Below, in pieces: positions 46,839 through 55,845 of a stretch of 64,000 nt of DNA. The stretch comes from Gammaproteobacteria bacterium. GTDB lineage: Bacteria; Pseudomonadota; Gammaproteobacteria; JAABTG01. Made by a program: the position numbers and the translations under genes. The stretch is taken from assembly GCA_017999615.1 (NCBI GenBank), contig JAGNLM010000001.1:514549-578548 (forward strand), in the 5' to 3' direction. The notes beneath the pieces are model-generated. The model had not been told where the DNA came from. It saw only the letters and a list, made by a program, of their open reading frames with translations, and did no database searches. Within the stretch, counting starts at the first letter, position 1. The number at the start of each line of letters is the position of its first letter.

Positions 46839-49028
46839 ATGGGGGAGGCCACGAAAAGAGAGGTGGGTGCAACCACGTCCCCGGGTGGTGCCGTGCCGGC
46901 CCCGGTGCCGCCCGATCTTCTCGAGCGCCGTGCGCCGGAACAGGCCCGGCTCATCGACCGCGCCTGGACCGAGGGCTGCGGCACCCTGCCGGCAGCCGTT
47001 CGCGAGGAGGGTCTCGGGGCGGCCCGCGTGCTTCTCGGCCTGAACCTGGACCACGAGAGCATCGCCGCGGTCCTGCTCCACCCTGCGGTCACGGGCGGCA
47101 CCCTGGACCTCGAGGCGGTGCGCGAGCGCTTCGGAGAGTCGGTCGGTCGACTCGTCGAGGGTGCGAGCCGCATGGACGCCATTCGGGAATACCGGGCGCG
47201 GGCGCCGGAGGCGGAGCGCGGCGCGGAGCTCGCCCGCCTCGAGGGCCTGCGCAAGCTTCTCCTCGCCATGGCCGAGGACCTGCGCGCCATCCTCATCCGC
47301 CTGGCCGAGCAGGTGGTGCTGTTGCGAAGCGTTCGCGAGGCACCCGAGGAGGAACGTCAGGCGGTCGCGCGCGAGACGCTCGACATCTATGCCCCGCTCG
47401 CCAACCGCCTCGGCATCTGGCAGCTCAAATGGGAGCTGGAGGACCTTTCGTTCCGGCACCTGGAGCCGGCGCGCTACCAGGAGATCGCCCGGCGCCTGGA
47501 CGAGCGCCGGGTGGACCGCGAGCGGTACATCGGCGCGGTCGTGGACCGGCTGCGCGAGGCGCTGAGCGCGGAGGGGATCGGGGCCGAGGTGAGCGGCCGG
47601 CCCAAACACATCTTCAGCATCTGGCGCAAGATGCAGGCGAAGGGGCTCGATTTCGATCAGCTCTTCGACGTGCGCGCGGTGCGCGTCCTGGTGGACAGCG
47701 TGAAGGACTGCTACGCGGCCCTCGGCATCGTGCACGGACTCTGGCAGTACATCCCGAAGGAATTCGACGATTACATCGCGAACCCCAAGGGCAACCACTA
47801 CCAGTCGCTGCACACGGCGGTCGTGGGACCCGGGGGGCGGGCGCTCGAGGTCCAGATCCGCACCCACGCGATGCACCGCCACGCGGAGCTCGGGGTCGCG
47901 GCGCACTGGCAATACAAGGAAGGCACGCGGGCGGACGCGGCCTTCGCGGACAAGGTGGCCTGGGTCCGCCAGCTCCTGGAGCCGGGCGGCGAGGGGGCCG
48001 GGTCGGCAGACTTCCTGGAGCGCTTCCGCACGGAGGTCTTCCACGACCGGGTGTATGCGCTGACCCCAAAGGGTCAGGTCATCGACCTTCCGCGCGGGGC
48101 GACGCCGCTGGACTTTGCCTACGCCGTGCACACCGACGTCGGCCACCGGTGCCGCGGGGCCAAGGTGGGCGGGTCGATCGTGCCGCTCACCTACGAGTTG
48201 CGGAACGGCGATCAGGTGGAGGTCCTGACGACCCGCCAGGGCGCCCCGAGCCGGGACTGGCTGAATCAGAGCCTCGGCTTCCTGAAGACCTCGCGGGCGC
48301 GCGCCAAGGTCCGGCAGTGGTTCAAGCAGCAGGACTACGACAAGTGTGTGGCAGCCGGCCGGGACCAACTCGAACGCGAGCTGAGGCGCCTCGGGGTCAG
48401 CGAGGTCGGCCTGGAGAAGCTTGCCCAGCGCCTGAAGCTCGGCAAGACGGAAGACCTCTGCGCTGCCGTGGGGCGGGGCGAGGTCGGGCCCGCCCAGCTC
48501 GCGGGTGCCCTCCAGGAGGAGGTTCTGCCGCGCGTCAGCCCGCTCGAGCGCCCCTTGAAGCCCGCGCGGGCGACGGGCGGTGGGGACGTGACCATCGAAG
48601 GGGTGGGAAACCTGATGACCCACCTCGCCCGGTGCTGCAAGCCGGTGCCTCCGGACCCCATCACGGGCTACATCACCCACGGCCGCGGCGTCAGCATCCA
48701 TCGACAGGACTGTTCCAACGCGCTGCGGCTCGCGGCGGCGGACCCGAGCCGGGTGATCGACGTGAGTTGGAGCACCGGCTCGGTGAGCACCTATCCCGTC
48801 GACGTCCAGATCGAGGCCTACGACCGTCAGGGCCTGCTGCGGGACGTCTCCCAGGTGCTGGCCAACGAGAAGCTCAACGTGACCAGCGTGAACGTCTTCA
48901 CGGACCGGGACACGTCCGTGGCCCACATGCGGCTCACGGTCGAGGTCCCCGACGCCGGGCGGCTGGCCCAGTTGCTCGCCCGGCTGAACCAGCTGCACAA
49001 CGTGGTGGACGCGCGCCGCCGAAGCTGA
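46839..49028 (+). CDS. relA: GTP pyrophosphokinase RelA
   Basis: 729 residues from the ATG at 46839. The N-terminal HD domain has lost its HDxxED motif (the helix reads VLLHPAVTGGTLDLEAVRERFG), as in hydrolase-dead RelA. The synthetase has GRPKHIFSIWRKMQAKGLDFDQLFDVRAVRVLV and EFDDYIANPKGNHYQSLHTAVVG. The TGS domain is RVYALTPKGQVIDLPRGATPLDFAYAVHTDVGHRC, followed by the zinc-finger region HLARCCKPVPPDPITGYITHGRGVSIHRQDC and a C-terminal ACT domain. It makes (p)ppGpp on starved ribosomes. No bifunctional spoT is present in the window. Confidence 0.96.
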   Translation: MGEATKREVGATTSPGGAVPAPVPPDLLERRAPEQARLIDRAWTEGCGTLPAAVREEGLGAARVLLGLNLDHESIAAVLLHPAVTGGTLDLEAVRERFGESVGRLVEGASRMDAIREYRARAPEAERGAELARLEGLRKLLLAMAEDLRAILIRLAEQVVLLRSVREAPEEERQAVARETLDIYAPLANRLGIWQLKWELEDLSFRHLEPARYQEIARRLDERRVDRERYIGAVVDRLREALSAEGIGAEVSGRPKHIFSIWRKMQAKGLDFDQLFDVRAVRVLVDSVKDCYAALGIVHGLWQYIPKEFDDYIANPKGNHYQSLHTAVVGPGGRALEVQIRTHAMHRHAELGVAAHWQYKEGTRADAAFADKVAWVRQLLEPGGEGAGSADFLERFRTEVFHDRVYALTPKGQVIDLPRGATPLDFAYAVHTDVGHRCRGAKVGGSIVPLTYELRNGDQVEVLTTRQGAPSRDWLNQSLGFLKTSRARAKVRQWFKQQDYDKCVAAGRDQLERELRRLGVSEVGLEKLAQRLKLGKTEDLCAAVGRGEVGPAQLAGALQEEVLPRVSPLERPLKPARATGGGDVTIEGVGNLMTHLARCCKPVPPDPITGYITHGRGVSIHRQDCSNALRLAAADPSRVIDVSWSTGSVSTYPVDVQIEAYDRQGLLRDVSQVLANEKLNVTSVNVFTDRDTSVAHMRLTVEVPDAGRLAQLLARLNQLHNVVDARRRS

Positions 49029-49106
49029 CGGGGCCGGGGCGGGCCGATCCGTGCGGTGCCCGGTTTCCCCAGGGATCCCCGGAACGACCCCTCCGACGGG
49101 AGGTGC

Positions 49107-49133
49107 GGACCTCTCCCCGACGGGGGAGAGTCC
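49107..49133 (+). terminator. Hairpin terminator-like element after relA
   Basis: GGAC-CTCTCCCC pairs across a short GAC loop with GGGG-GAGAG-TCC, giving a strong stem with a small bulge. The tail is CCCGTTCTTGATC, poor in T, so termination strength is uncertain. Confidence 0.45.
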
Positions 49134-49140
49134 CCCGTTC

Positions 49141-49154
49141 TTGATCCCCGTCAT
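49141..49154 (+). promoter_or_regulatory. nifJ: Candidate FNR/CRP-type site upstream of nifJ
   Basis: TTGATCCCCGTCAT keeps the left FNR half-site TTGAT exactly; the right half has GTCAT against ATCAA. A -10-like GATAAG follows around 49180, so the site would be centred about 43 nt before the expected transcript start, near a class II activator position. This is inference from a single site. 49029-49272 is otherwise empty of genes. Confidence 0.3.
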
Positions 49155-49272
49155 AGGACTGGGAGGTGGTGGTCCAAATGATAAGCTTAGCGTTATGTGC
49201 CCATTAGGCTGATTTGGGGTCTCCTGCCTCTGCGTGCGAGAGGGGGGGCACCCGACACTGCGGGAGACGAGC

Positions 49273-52200
49273 ATGGCCGAACCACGTACCCTGACCCTGG
49301 ACGGCAACGAGGCGGCGGCGGCGATCGCGCACCTGACCAGCGAAGTCATCGCGATCTACCCCATCACCCCGTCCTCGCCCATGGGCGAGCTCGCCGAGCA
49401 GTGGACCGAAGAGGGCCGCGAGAATCTCTGGGGCGTGGTGCCCCAGGTGGTGGAGATGCAGAGCGAGGGGGGGGCGGCCGGCGCGGTCCACGGCGCACTC
49501 CAGGCAGGGACCCTGAGCACGACCTTCACGGCGTCCCAGGGCCTGCTCCTGATGATCCCCAACATGTACAAGATCGCCGGGGAGCTGACCCCCATGGTGA
49601 TGCACGTGGCCGCGCGCACGGTGGCGGCCCACGCCCTGTCGATCTTCGCCGACCACAGCGACGTGATGGCGGTGCGGCAGACCGGCTACGCCATGCTCGC
49701 CTCGAACTCGGTGCAGGAGGTCATGGACCTCGCGACCGTCGCTTCGGCCGCCACGCTCGAAGGCCGGGTGCCGGTGGTGCATTTCTTCGACGGCTTCCGC
49801 ACCTCGCACGAGGTGAGCAAGGTCCAAGCGGTGGAGCGCGAGACCGTGCGGGCGATGATCGACGACCAGTGGGTCGCCGCCCATCGGGCGCGGGCGCTCT
49901 CTCCGGACCGCCCGGTGATCCGCGGCACGGCCCAGAACCCGGACGTCTTCTTCCAGGGTCGGGAGGGCGTCAATCCCTTCTACGACGCCTTTCCCGGGGT
50001 CGTCCAGGGCGCCATGGACCGCTTTGCCGCGCTCACGGGGCGCCAGTACCGCCTGTTCGACTATGTCGGGGCGCCCGACGCGGAGCGGGTCCTGGTCGCC
50101 ATGGGCTCGGGCGCGGAGACCTGCCAGGAGGCCGTGGAATTCCTCGTGCGCCGGGGGGAGCGGGTGGGCCTCGTGAAGGTGCGCCTGTACCGTCCGTTCG
50201 TGGGCGAGAAGCTGGTCGAGGCCTTGCCGCGCACGGTGCGCCGGATTGCCGTCCTGGACCGGACCAAGGAGCCGGGTGCGGACGGGGAGCCCCTCTACAA
50301 GGACGTGGTGACGGCGATCGCCCAGCACCTCAGCAACGGTGGCACCTGGCTGCCGGCGATGCCGCGGGTGCTGGGGGGGCGCTACGGCCTTTCCTCCAAG
50401 GAGCTCACCCCCGGCATGGTCAAGGCCGTGCTCGACGAACTCTCGAAGGCCAAGCCGAAGAACGGCTTCACGGTGGGTATCTACGACGACGTCTCCCACA
50501 CCAGCCTCGCCTGGGACCCGGATTTCGCGACCGACGCCCACGCAGGGCAGGTGCAGGCGCTGTTCTATGGCCTGGGCAGCGACGGCACGGTGAGCGCCAA
50601 CAAGAACACCATCAAGATCATCGGCGAGGAGACCGACCTCAACGCCCAGGGCTACTTCGTCTACGACTCGAAGAAATCCGGTGCGATCACGGTCTCGCAC
50701 CTGCGGTTCGGGCCCAAGCCGACGGTGTCGCCCTATCTGATCGGGGACGGTGAGGCGAGCTTCATCGCTTGCCATCAGCCCATCTTCCTCGAGCGCTACG
50801 ACATGCTGGAGAAGGCGCGGGCGGGTGCGGTGTTCCTGCTGAACTCCCCGGTCCCCGCGGACCGCGTCTGGGAGAGCCTGCCGCGCAAGATGCAGCGCCA
50901 GTTCATCGACAAGAAGCTGCGCTTCTACGTCATCGACGCCTACCGGGTGGCCGGCGACACCGGCATGGGACGCAGGATCAACACGATCATGCAGACCTGC
51001 TTCTTCGCCATCTCCGACGTGCTGCCGCGCGAGGAGGCCATCGCCCGGATCAAGTACGCCGTGGAGAAGACCTACGGCAAAAAGGGTCCGGAGGTCGTGG
51101 CGAAGAACTTCCAGGCGATCGACACGACGCTCGCCAATCTCTTCGAGATCCCGGTTCCCGCCGAGGTCAGCAGTTCCTGGGACCGGCCACCGCCGGTCTC
51201 GGCGGCGGCCCCCGTCTTCGTGCGCGAGGTGATCGGCGAGATGATCGCCGGGCGCGGTGACCAGCTTCCGGTGAGCGTCTTCCCGACCGACGGCACCTGG
51301 CCGATCGGCTCGGCGAAGTGGGAGAAGCGCAATCTCGCGCTCGAGATCCCCGTGTGGGACGAGCAGCTCTGCACCCAGTGCGGCAAGTGCCCGCTCGTCT
51401 GCCCCCACGCCGCGATCCGCAGCAAGGTGATCACACCGGAGGCGCTGGCCCATGCGCCGGACACCTTCAAGCACGTCGCGGTGAAGGGCAAGGACTTCCC
51501 CGCAGGTCTGCACATCGCCTACCAGGTGTCCCCGGAGGACTGCACGGGCTGTCGGCTGTGCGTGGACATCTGCCCCATCCGGAACAAGGCGAGCCCCGAG
51601 CACAAGGCGCTCAACATGCGTCCCCAGCCGCCCCTGCGCGACCAGGAGCGTGTGAACTGGGAGTTCTTCTCGTCGCTGCCCGAGCTGGATCGCCGCGAGA
51701 TCAAGTGGACCACCATCAAGGGCTGCATGTTGAGCGAGCCGCTCTTCGAGTTCTCGGGCGCGTGCGTCGGCTGCGGGGAGACCCCCTACGTCAAGCTCGC
51801 GAGCCAGCTGTTCGGAGACCGGATGCTGGTGGCCAACGCGACGGGTTGCTCCTCCATCTATGGCGGCAACCTCCCTACGACGCCGTGGACCGCGAACGCC
51901 CAGGGACGTGGACCCGCGTGGGCGAACTCGCTCTTCGAGGACAACGCGGAGTTCGGCCTCGGCTTCCGCCTGGCGGTGGACCAACTGGGCGCCTACGCGG
52001 GGTCGCTGCTTCGCCGTTTGGGCGACGCCATCGGCGCCGAGCAGGTTCGCGCCATCCTCGAGGCCGACCAGAGCGACGAGGCGGGGATCTACGACCAGCG
52101 CGAGCGGGTCGCCGACCTGCGGCGCCGCCTTGCGGCGCTGGACTCGCCTTGGGCGCGCGAGCTGGAGCGGGTCGCGGAATATCTGGTGCGGCGCAGCGTC

Positions 52201-52887
52201 TGGATCATGGGTGGCGACGGCTGGGCCTACGACATCGGGTTCGGTGGCGTGGACCACGTGCTCGCCTCCGACAAGGACGTGAACCTGCTGGTCCTCGACA
52301 CCGAGGTGTACTCGAACACCGGCGGGCAGATGTCCAAGGCCACCCCCCGGGGGGCCATCGCGAAGTTCGCCGCGGGCGGCAAGGCGACGGGAAAGAAGGA
52401 CCTGGCCATGATGGCCATGACCTACGGGCACGCGTACGTCGCCCAGGTCGCTCTCGGGGCGAAGGACGTCCAGACGGTGCGTGCGTTCCTGGAGGCCGAG
52501 TCCTATCGGGGTCCCTCGCTCATCCTGGCCTACAGCCCGTGCATCGCCCAGGGGGTCGACCTGGAGCACGCGCTGCAGCAGGAGGAGCTCGCGGTACGCA
52601 GTGGGCACTGGCCGCTCTTCCGTTACGACCCGCGGCGGATCGCCGAGGGCAAGAGCCCTCTGCAGCTCGACTCGAAGCGTCCGGACATCCCCTACTCGGA
52701 GTTCACCCGTGCCGAGACGCGCTTCAGCGCGCTCTGGCGCAGGCACCCGGAGGCCGCCGAGCACTTCGCGAAGGCCGCGCAGGAGGAGGTGAACGAGCGC
52801 TTCCACCACTACGAGCAGCTGGCCGGGCTCTCCGTGGAGGACGCTGCCGCGCACCAGGCGCTGCACCCTTCAGGCGGCGGGCACTGA
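49273..52887 (+). CDS. nifJ: Pyruvate:ferredoxin (flavodoxin) oxidoreductase, single-chain
   Basis: 1204 residues from the ATG at 49273. The domains run alpha N-terminal (IAIYPITPSSPMGELAEQW; HFFDGFRTSHEV), alpha-II and gamma (KPKNGFTVGIYDDVSHTSL, about 395-640), a two-cluster ferredoxin domain (CTQCGKCPLVCPHAA about 701 and CTGCRLCVDICP about 757), then beta. The beta part has the proximal-cluster cysteines FSGACVGCGETPYVKL and TGCSSIYGGNLPTTPW, and the TPP motif GGDGWAYDIGFGGVDHVLAS with TEVYSNTGGQMSKATP. It converts pyruvate and CoA to acetyl-CoA and CO2, reducing ferredoxin or flavodoxin, or the reverse. It is a second 2-oxoacid oxidoreductase besides korDABC. Confidence 0.97.
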   Translation: MAEPRTLTLDGNEAAAAIAHLTSEVIAIYPITPSSPMGELAEQWTEEGRENLWGVVPQVVEMQSEGGAAGAVHGALQAGTLSTTFTASQGLLLMIPNMYKIAGELTPMVMHVAARTVAAHALSIFADHSDVMAVRQTGYAMLASNSVQEVMDLATVASAATLEGRVPVVHFFDGFRTSHEVSKVQAVERETVRAMIDDQWVAAHRARALSPDRPVIRGTAQNPDVFFQGREGVNPFYDAFPGVVQGAMDRFAALTGRQYRLFDYVGAPDAERVLVAMGSGAETCQEAVEFLVRRGERVGLVKVRLYRPFVGEKLVEALPRTVRRIAVLDRTKEPGADGEPLYKDVVTAIAQHLSNGGTWLPAMPRVLGGRYGLSSKELTPGMVKAVLDELSKAKPKNGFTVGIYDDVSHTSLAWDPDFATDAHAGQVQALFYGLGSDGTVSANKNTIKIIGEETDLNAQGYFVYDSKKSGAITVSHLRFGPKPTVSPYLIGDGEASFIACHQPIFLERYDMLEKARAGAVFLLNSPVPADRVWESLPRKMQRQFIDKKLRFYVIDAYRVAGDTGMGRRINTIMQTCFFAISDVLPREEAIARIKYAVEKTYGKKGPEVVAKNFQAIDTTLANLFEIPVPAEVSSSWDRPPPVSAAAPVFVREVIGEMIAGRGDQLPVSVFPTDGTWPIGSAKWEKRNLALEIPVWDEQLCTQCGKCPLVCPHAAIRSKVITPEALAHAPDTFKHVAVKGKDFPAGLHIAYQVSPEDCTGCRLCVDICPIRNKASPEHKALNMRPQPPLRDQERVNWEFFSSLPELDRREIKWTTIKGCMLSEPLFEFSGACVGCGETPYVKLASQLFGDRMLVANATGCSSIYGGNLPTTPWTANAQGRGPAWANSLFEDNAEFGLGFRLAVDQLGAYAGSLLRRLGDAIGAEQVRAILEADQSDEAGIYDQRERVADLRRRLAALDSPWARELERVAEYLVRRSVWIMGGDGWAYDIGFGGVDHVLASDKDVNLLVLDTEVYSNTGGQMSKATPRGAIAKFAAGGKATGKKDLAMMAMTYGHAYVAQVALGAKDVQTVRAFLEAESYRGPSLILAYSPCIAQGVDLEHALQQEELAVRSGHWPLFRYDPRRIAEGKSPLQLDSKRPDIPYSEFTRAETRFSALWRRHPEAAEHFAKAAQEEVNERFHHYEQLAGLSVEDAAAHQALHPSGGGH

Positions 52888-52950
52888 CGCCCTCCTGCCC
52901 GCCCTGCGGGGACCCCTCGGTGTCACTGGGCGAGGCGGTCGGCTTGCGGC

Positions 52951-52956
52951 TATAGT
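52951..52956 (+). promoter_or_regulatory. Candidate -10 element upstream of the cNMP-domain gene
   Basis: TATAGT (5/6 match to TATAAT) lies 31 nt before the ATG. No standard -35 is seen. Confidence 0.3.
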
Positions 52957-52986
52957 GGACGGTGGAGTGTCACGCGGGATGCGCTG

Positions 52987-53433
52987 ATGCAGAAGGTCTT
53001 TCCTTATCTCAGCGATGAGGAAGAGCGCGCGCTGCTCGAGAAGGGCGGTGTCTCACGGTTCAGCCCCGGGGCGCCCATCGTGCGCGAGGGCGACCACCAC
53101 AACGCGCTCTACGTGCTGCGGGAAGGGCATGTGCGGGTGGAGAAGAACAGCGCCGGGTTCCCTCTCGAGTTGGCCCGGCTCGGGCCCGGGGAGATCTTCG
53201 GGGAGATGTCCTTCATCGACGGCTCGCCGGCGAGCGCCGACATCATCGCCAACGACCCCGTGGAGGCCTACGTGGTCGACGGGCAGATCCTGGACCCGCT
53301 GCTCCGGAAGTACCCCAGCATCTACGGCCGGTTGTTCCGTTCGCTGGCGGCGATCCTGGCGCGGCGCCTGCGCGAGACGGCCTCGCTGGTGAACCTCATC
53401 GAAGCCTCCGCCCCCCAGTGGCAGCCCGAATGA
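52987..53433 (+). CDS. Stand-alone cyclic-nucleotide-binding-domain (Crp/Fnr-like) protein without HTH
   Basis: 148 residues, all one cNMP-binding domain ([27 protein letters not shown] ... [24 protein letters not shown]). There is no C-terminal winged helix, so it is not a conventional transcription factor. The phosphate-binding cassette lacks the Arg of the canonical GE(L/M)...RxA pattern (PASADI here), so binding of cAMP or c-di-GMP is doubtful. Its stop overlaps the nikR ATG (ATGA), so the two are co-translated. Function unknown; a protein-protein adaptor or redox sensor is possible. Confidence 0.82.
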   Translation: MQKVFPYLSDEEERALLEKGGVSRFSPGAPIVREGDHHNALYVLREGHVRVEKNSAGFPLELARLGPGEIFGEMSFIDGSPASADIIANDPVEAYVVDGQILDPLLRKYPSIYGRLFRSLAAILARRLRETASLVNLIEASAPQWQPE

Positions 53434-53867
53434 GCAAGGGCAGCGGCTCGGTGGCCGACCAGACCATCCGTTTCACGGTGTCGCTGCCGGAAGAGTTGCT
53501 CGCGGCCCTCGACCGCCGTGTGCAGACCAGGGGCTACGAGTCACGCTCGGGGCTGGTGCGCGACCTGATCCGGGAGAAGCTCGTCGAGGACCGCTGGCAG
53601 GACGAGGGCAAGGACGTGGTCGGCGTGCTCACCATCAGCTACGACCACCACCACCGTGACCTGACACACAAGATCATGGAGATCCAGCACAACCAGTACG
53701 TGCACATCCTGTGCTCCACGCACGTGCACCTGGATCACCACAACTGCCTGGAGACCATCATCATCTCCGGGCACCCCCCGGAGATCGAGCGGATCAGCGA
53801 CGAGATCCGCACCCTGCGCGGGGTGCGCTTCGCCGAGCTGACCCGCGCGGCGAAAGTGGATCTCTAG
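53430..53867 (+). CDS. nikR: Nickel-responsive regulator NikR (ribbon-helix-helix)
   Basis: 145 residues. The N-terminal RHH is [40 protein letters not shown]. The C-terminal ACT-like metal domain has [23 protein letters not shown], supplying the family nickel ligands (His in QHN, His-x-His, Cys). An additional HHH run near residue 72 is unusual. NikR represses nickel uptake genes or regulates urease or hydrogenase; none of these is in the window. It is coupled to the cNMP-domain protein, which may be part of the same response. Confidence 0.92.
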   Translation: MSKGSGSVADQTIRFTVSLPEELLAALDRRVQTRGYESRSGLVRDLIREKLVEDRWQDEGKDVVGVLTISYDHHHRDLTHKIMEIQHNQYVHILCSTHVHLDHHNCLETIIISGHPPEIERISDEIRTLRGVRFAELTRAAKVDL

Positions 53868-53924
53868 GGCAGGGGACCCTGCCCGTCGAGGGAGGGTGGC
53901 CGGTCGCGATGGCAACCGGCCACC
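53867..53924. terminator. Two hairpins between convergent nikR and hemY
   Basis: The first is GGGCAGGG-GA-CCCTGCCC at 53867-53884 (8-bp stem). The second is GGTGGCCGGT-10 nt-ACCGGCCACC at 53895-53924 (10-bp perfect stem). No T-run follows either strand closely, but their position between convergent genes suggests bidirectional termination. Confidence 0.5.
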
Positions 53925-53934
53925 GGAACGGCAC

Positions 53935-55263
53935 TCAATCCGCCGTGGCGCGCTCCGCGCAAGCTCGGGCCTGGGATACGCAGTCGTTCAGGCCGATGCC
54001 GTAGTAGGCGTTCGCGGTCAGATGCAGCCCGGGGAGACCCCGCACGCGCTCGAAGATCGCGTCGACGTTCGCCAGGTGCCCCACGGGGTAGTTGGGGATG
54101 CCCCTGGACCAGCGCTGGACGAAGGTCGCCGAGGGTGTCTCCGTCACGCCCATCGTTTCCGCCACCCCCCGGCGGGCGAGGGCGAGCAGGGCCTCCTCGT
54201 TCCCCGCGCTGAGCTCGGCGTCGCGCTGGCCGCCGATCATGACGCGCAGTGACTTCTTCCCCGGAGGCGCGCGGTCCGGGAAGATCGAGCTGTCCCAGAG
54301 CACGCCGAGGATGGGCTTGCGGGCAGAGGTCGTGGTGAGCAGACCGAAGCCGTTCAAGGGGTGGGCGAGCCGCTCGTAGCCGAGGCCGATGACCGCGATG
54401 GGCGAGTACTCGATGCGGTCCAGGCGCTTGGATGCCTCCGCATCGAGGGGCGCGAGCAGGCGGGACGTGACGTAGGCCGGCGTGGTCAGGATCACCCGGT
54501 CTGCGGTCACCTCGAGGCCGGGGCCCCTGAGGCGCCAGGTGGCACCTTCGCGGGCGAGGCCGGTCACCTCGGCCCCGAGCCGCACGTCGGCCTGAATCGC
54601 CCGGCCCAGGTGCTCGGTGAAGGTGCTCACCCCGCGCACGAAGCTCATCAGCACGCCACCGGGCCCTGCCTCCTTCTTGCGCTTCTTCAGCATGCCCTTG
54701 AACAGGCCGCCGTATTCGCGCTCCAGGCGCACCACCAGGGGGAAGGCGGCGTTGACGGAGATGCGGTCGGGAGTCGAGGCGTAGATCCCGGCGACCATCG
54801 CATCGAGGAAGACGTCGGTGAACTCGCGCCCCACCCGGCGGTAGCCGAACTGCTGCAGGGTCTCTTCGCTGCCCTCGCGCCGAGCCGGCACCAGCACCTC
54901 GCCGAGCACGCGAAGCTTGCCCCCGAGGCTGAGCAGGGGCGTGCGCACGAAACTCATGGCGTCCTCGGGCAACCGGTGCAGGGCGTCGCTGTAGACGTAA
55001 CGCAGGCGCGCGGCGTCGTTGCTGCGCATGAGCAGAGGTTCGGCCCCGCTCTCGCGCACGAGCTCCAGCGTGTCGGGCTTGTTGCTGAGGAAACCGTTGC
55101 TCCCCGCCTCGAACCGGAAGCCGTCGACCTCCACGGTCTGCATCGTCCCGCCGAGCTTCGCGTCGCGCTCGAGCAACACCACCTCGGCCTCGGGCCGACG
55201 GCGTTTCACATAGAAGGCGGCCGAAAGACCGCTGATACCCCCACCGACGACCGCGATGCGCAC
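53935..55263 (-). CDS. hemY: Protoporphyrinogen oxidase (oxygen-dependent, HemY/PgoX type)
   Basis: About 442 residues from the GTG at 55263, which has AGGAG 8 nt upstream; an ATG at 55299 would add 12 residues. The FAD motif is VRIAVVGGGISGLSAAFYV with LLERDAKLGGTMQT. AGSNGFLSNKPDTLEL and the C-terminal FAD segment GLHLTANAYYGIGLNDCVSQA follow. It oxidises protoporphyrinogen IX to protoporphyrin IX in haem (or chlorophyll) synthesis. It uses O2, so it contrasts with the anaerobic-type enzymes korDABC and nifJ in the same window. Confidence 0.92.
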   Translation of the reverse strand: MRIAVVGGGISGLSAAFYVKRRRPEAEVVLLERDAKLGGTMQTVEVDGFRFEAGSNGFLSNKPDTLELVRESGAEPLLMRSNDAARLRYVYSDALHRLPEDAMSFVRTPLLSLGGKLRVLGEVLVPARREGSEETLQQFGYRRVGREFTDVFLDAMVAGIYASTPDRISVNAAFPLVVRLEREYGGLFKGMLKKRKKEAGPGGVLMSFVRGVSTFTEHLGRAIQADVRLGAEVTGLAREGATWRLRGPGLEVTADRVILTTPAYVTSRLLAPLDAEASKRLDRIEYSPIAVIGLGYERLAHPLNGFGLLTTTSARKPILGVLWDSSIFPDRAPPGKKSLRVMIGGQRDAELSAGNEEALLALARRGVAETMGVTETPSATFVQRWSRGIPNYPVGHLANVDAIFERVRGLPGLHLTANAYYGIGLNDCVSQARACAERATAD

Positions 55264-55329
55264 TGGCACTTCTCCTGAGGTGATCCCAGGGCGGATCATC
55301 GGGGAGTTTCGTGGGGCCCGTCAAACGCG

Positions 55330-55352
55330 AAGACCGGCCTGAGGCCGGTCTT
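55330..55352 (-). terminator. Perfect 10-bp hairpin after the small Cys-rich gene
   Basis: AAGACCGGCC-TGA-GGCCGGTCTT, a perfect stem with a 3-nt loop, followed on the minus strand by CGCGTTTGA. It lies 28 nt past the stop of the 55381-55632 gene and before hemY. Confidence 0.5.
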
Positions 55353-55380
55353 GCGGGAGGGGCGCAGGCCCGGCGGCGGG

Positions 55381-55632
55381 CTATGCGGAAGGCTTGCCGT
55401 CGCTCTCGGCGTGAAAGTCCGTGGGACAGGACAGGGACTTGCACGACGCGCCGAACGCGCCGGGCATGAGCTGGCAGAGGCGGCAGGGGAGCCGGCTGCA
55501 GCAGGCCAGCAGGATCCCACTCACGATGAGCCACCAGAGGATGAAATCGGCCTGAAGGAGTGCGCTGGGTCTGTCGTGGACGAAGAGCCAGAGGACCACC
55601 GTGAGGCCCAAGCCATAGACGAAGTAGACCAT
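55381..55632 (-). CDS. Small Cys-rich membrane protein, unknown
   Basis: 83 residues from the ATG at 55632; the frame stays open further upstream but no plausible start with homologous features was seen. Two hydrophobic segments (about 2-18, YFVYGLGLTVVLWLFV; about 29-46, FILWWLIVSGILLACC) are followed by a Cys-rich tail with CCSRLPCRLCQLMPGAFGASC and a final SLSCPTDF, seven Cys in all in the last third. This may bind a metal or Fe-S cluster or form disulfides, or may accept electrons. A strong hairpin follows. No function is proposed. It could be mis-called given high GC, but the spacing of hydrophobic and Cys runs looks real. Confidence 0.6.
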   Translation of the reverse strand: MVYFVYGLGLTVVLWLFVHDRPSALLQADFILWWLIVSGILLACCSRLPCRLCQLMPGAFGASCKSLSCPTDFHAESDGKPSA

Positions 55633-55793
55633 CGTTTTCGACCTCTCGAGCCCTGGTTCGTGGCTCGCGGCGGGGCGGTGCCTGAGGCACCGCTGGAGCG
55701 CAGCGAGCGTCCGGTACGTCTCCGTCCCGAGCAAACCGTGTGCCGGTCTGCGGATCACCGCCCGGGCGACGCCTCCGGCGCTGAGCGCGTTCC

Positions 55794-55820
55794 GTAGCCG
55801 CTGATTATATTAGCGGTTAC
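55794..55820. promoter_or_regulatory. 27-bp near-perfect palindrome, candidate operator
   Basis: Reads GTAGCCGCTGATT-A-TATTAGCGGTTAC (13+1+13). Ten of the 13 pairs match, with two G/T wobbles and one central T/T. It sits in the AT-rich part of the 320-nt divergent gap between the small Cys-rich gene and the sigma-54 activator. Confidence 0.55.
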
Positions 55821-55825
55821 GAATG

Positions 55826-55845
55826 GACTTGTCTTCAGTCAAGTC
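55826..55845. promoter_or_regulatory. Second inverted repeat, candidate operator
   Basis: GACTTG-TCTTCAGT-CAAGTC, with 6-bp arms 8 nt apart, lies 5 bp from the 27-bp palindrome. The rest of 55633-55952 holds no gene. TGACAGAAGTGACATAAT (55876-55893) may contain a -10 (CATAAT) for the activator gene. Confidence 0.4.

Noticed and set aside
45084-49349. Very long minus-strand open frame of 1421 codons opposite rng/relA
   Set aside because: It is complementary to relA and out of frame with rng. The composition is that of antisense GC-rich code and no domain is recognisable.
49204-52866. Minus-strand open frame of 1220 codons opposite nifJ
   Set aside because: Shadow of nifJ, with His/Leu/Arg-rich composition typical of the reverse strand of GC-rich genes.
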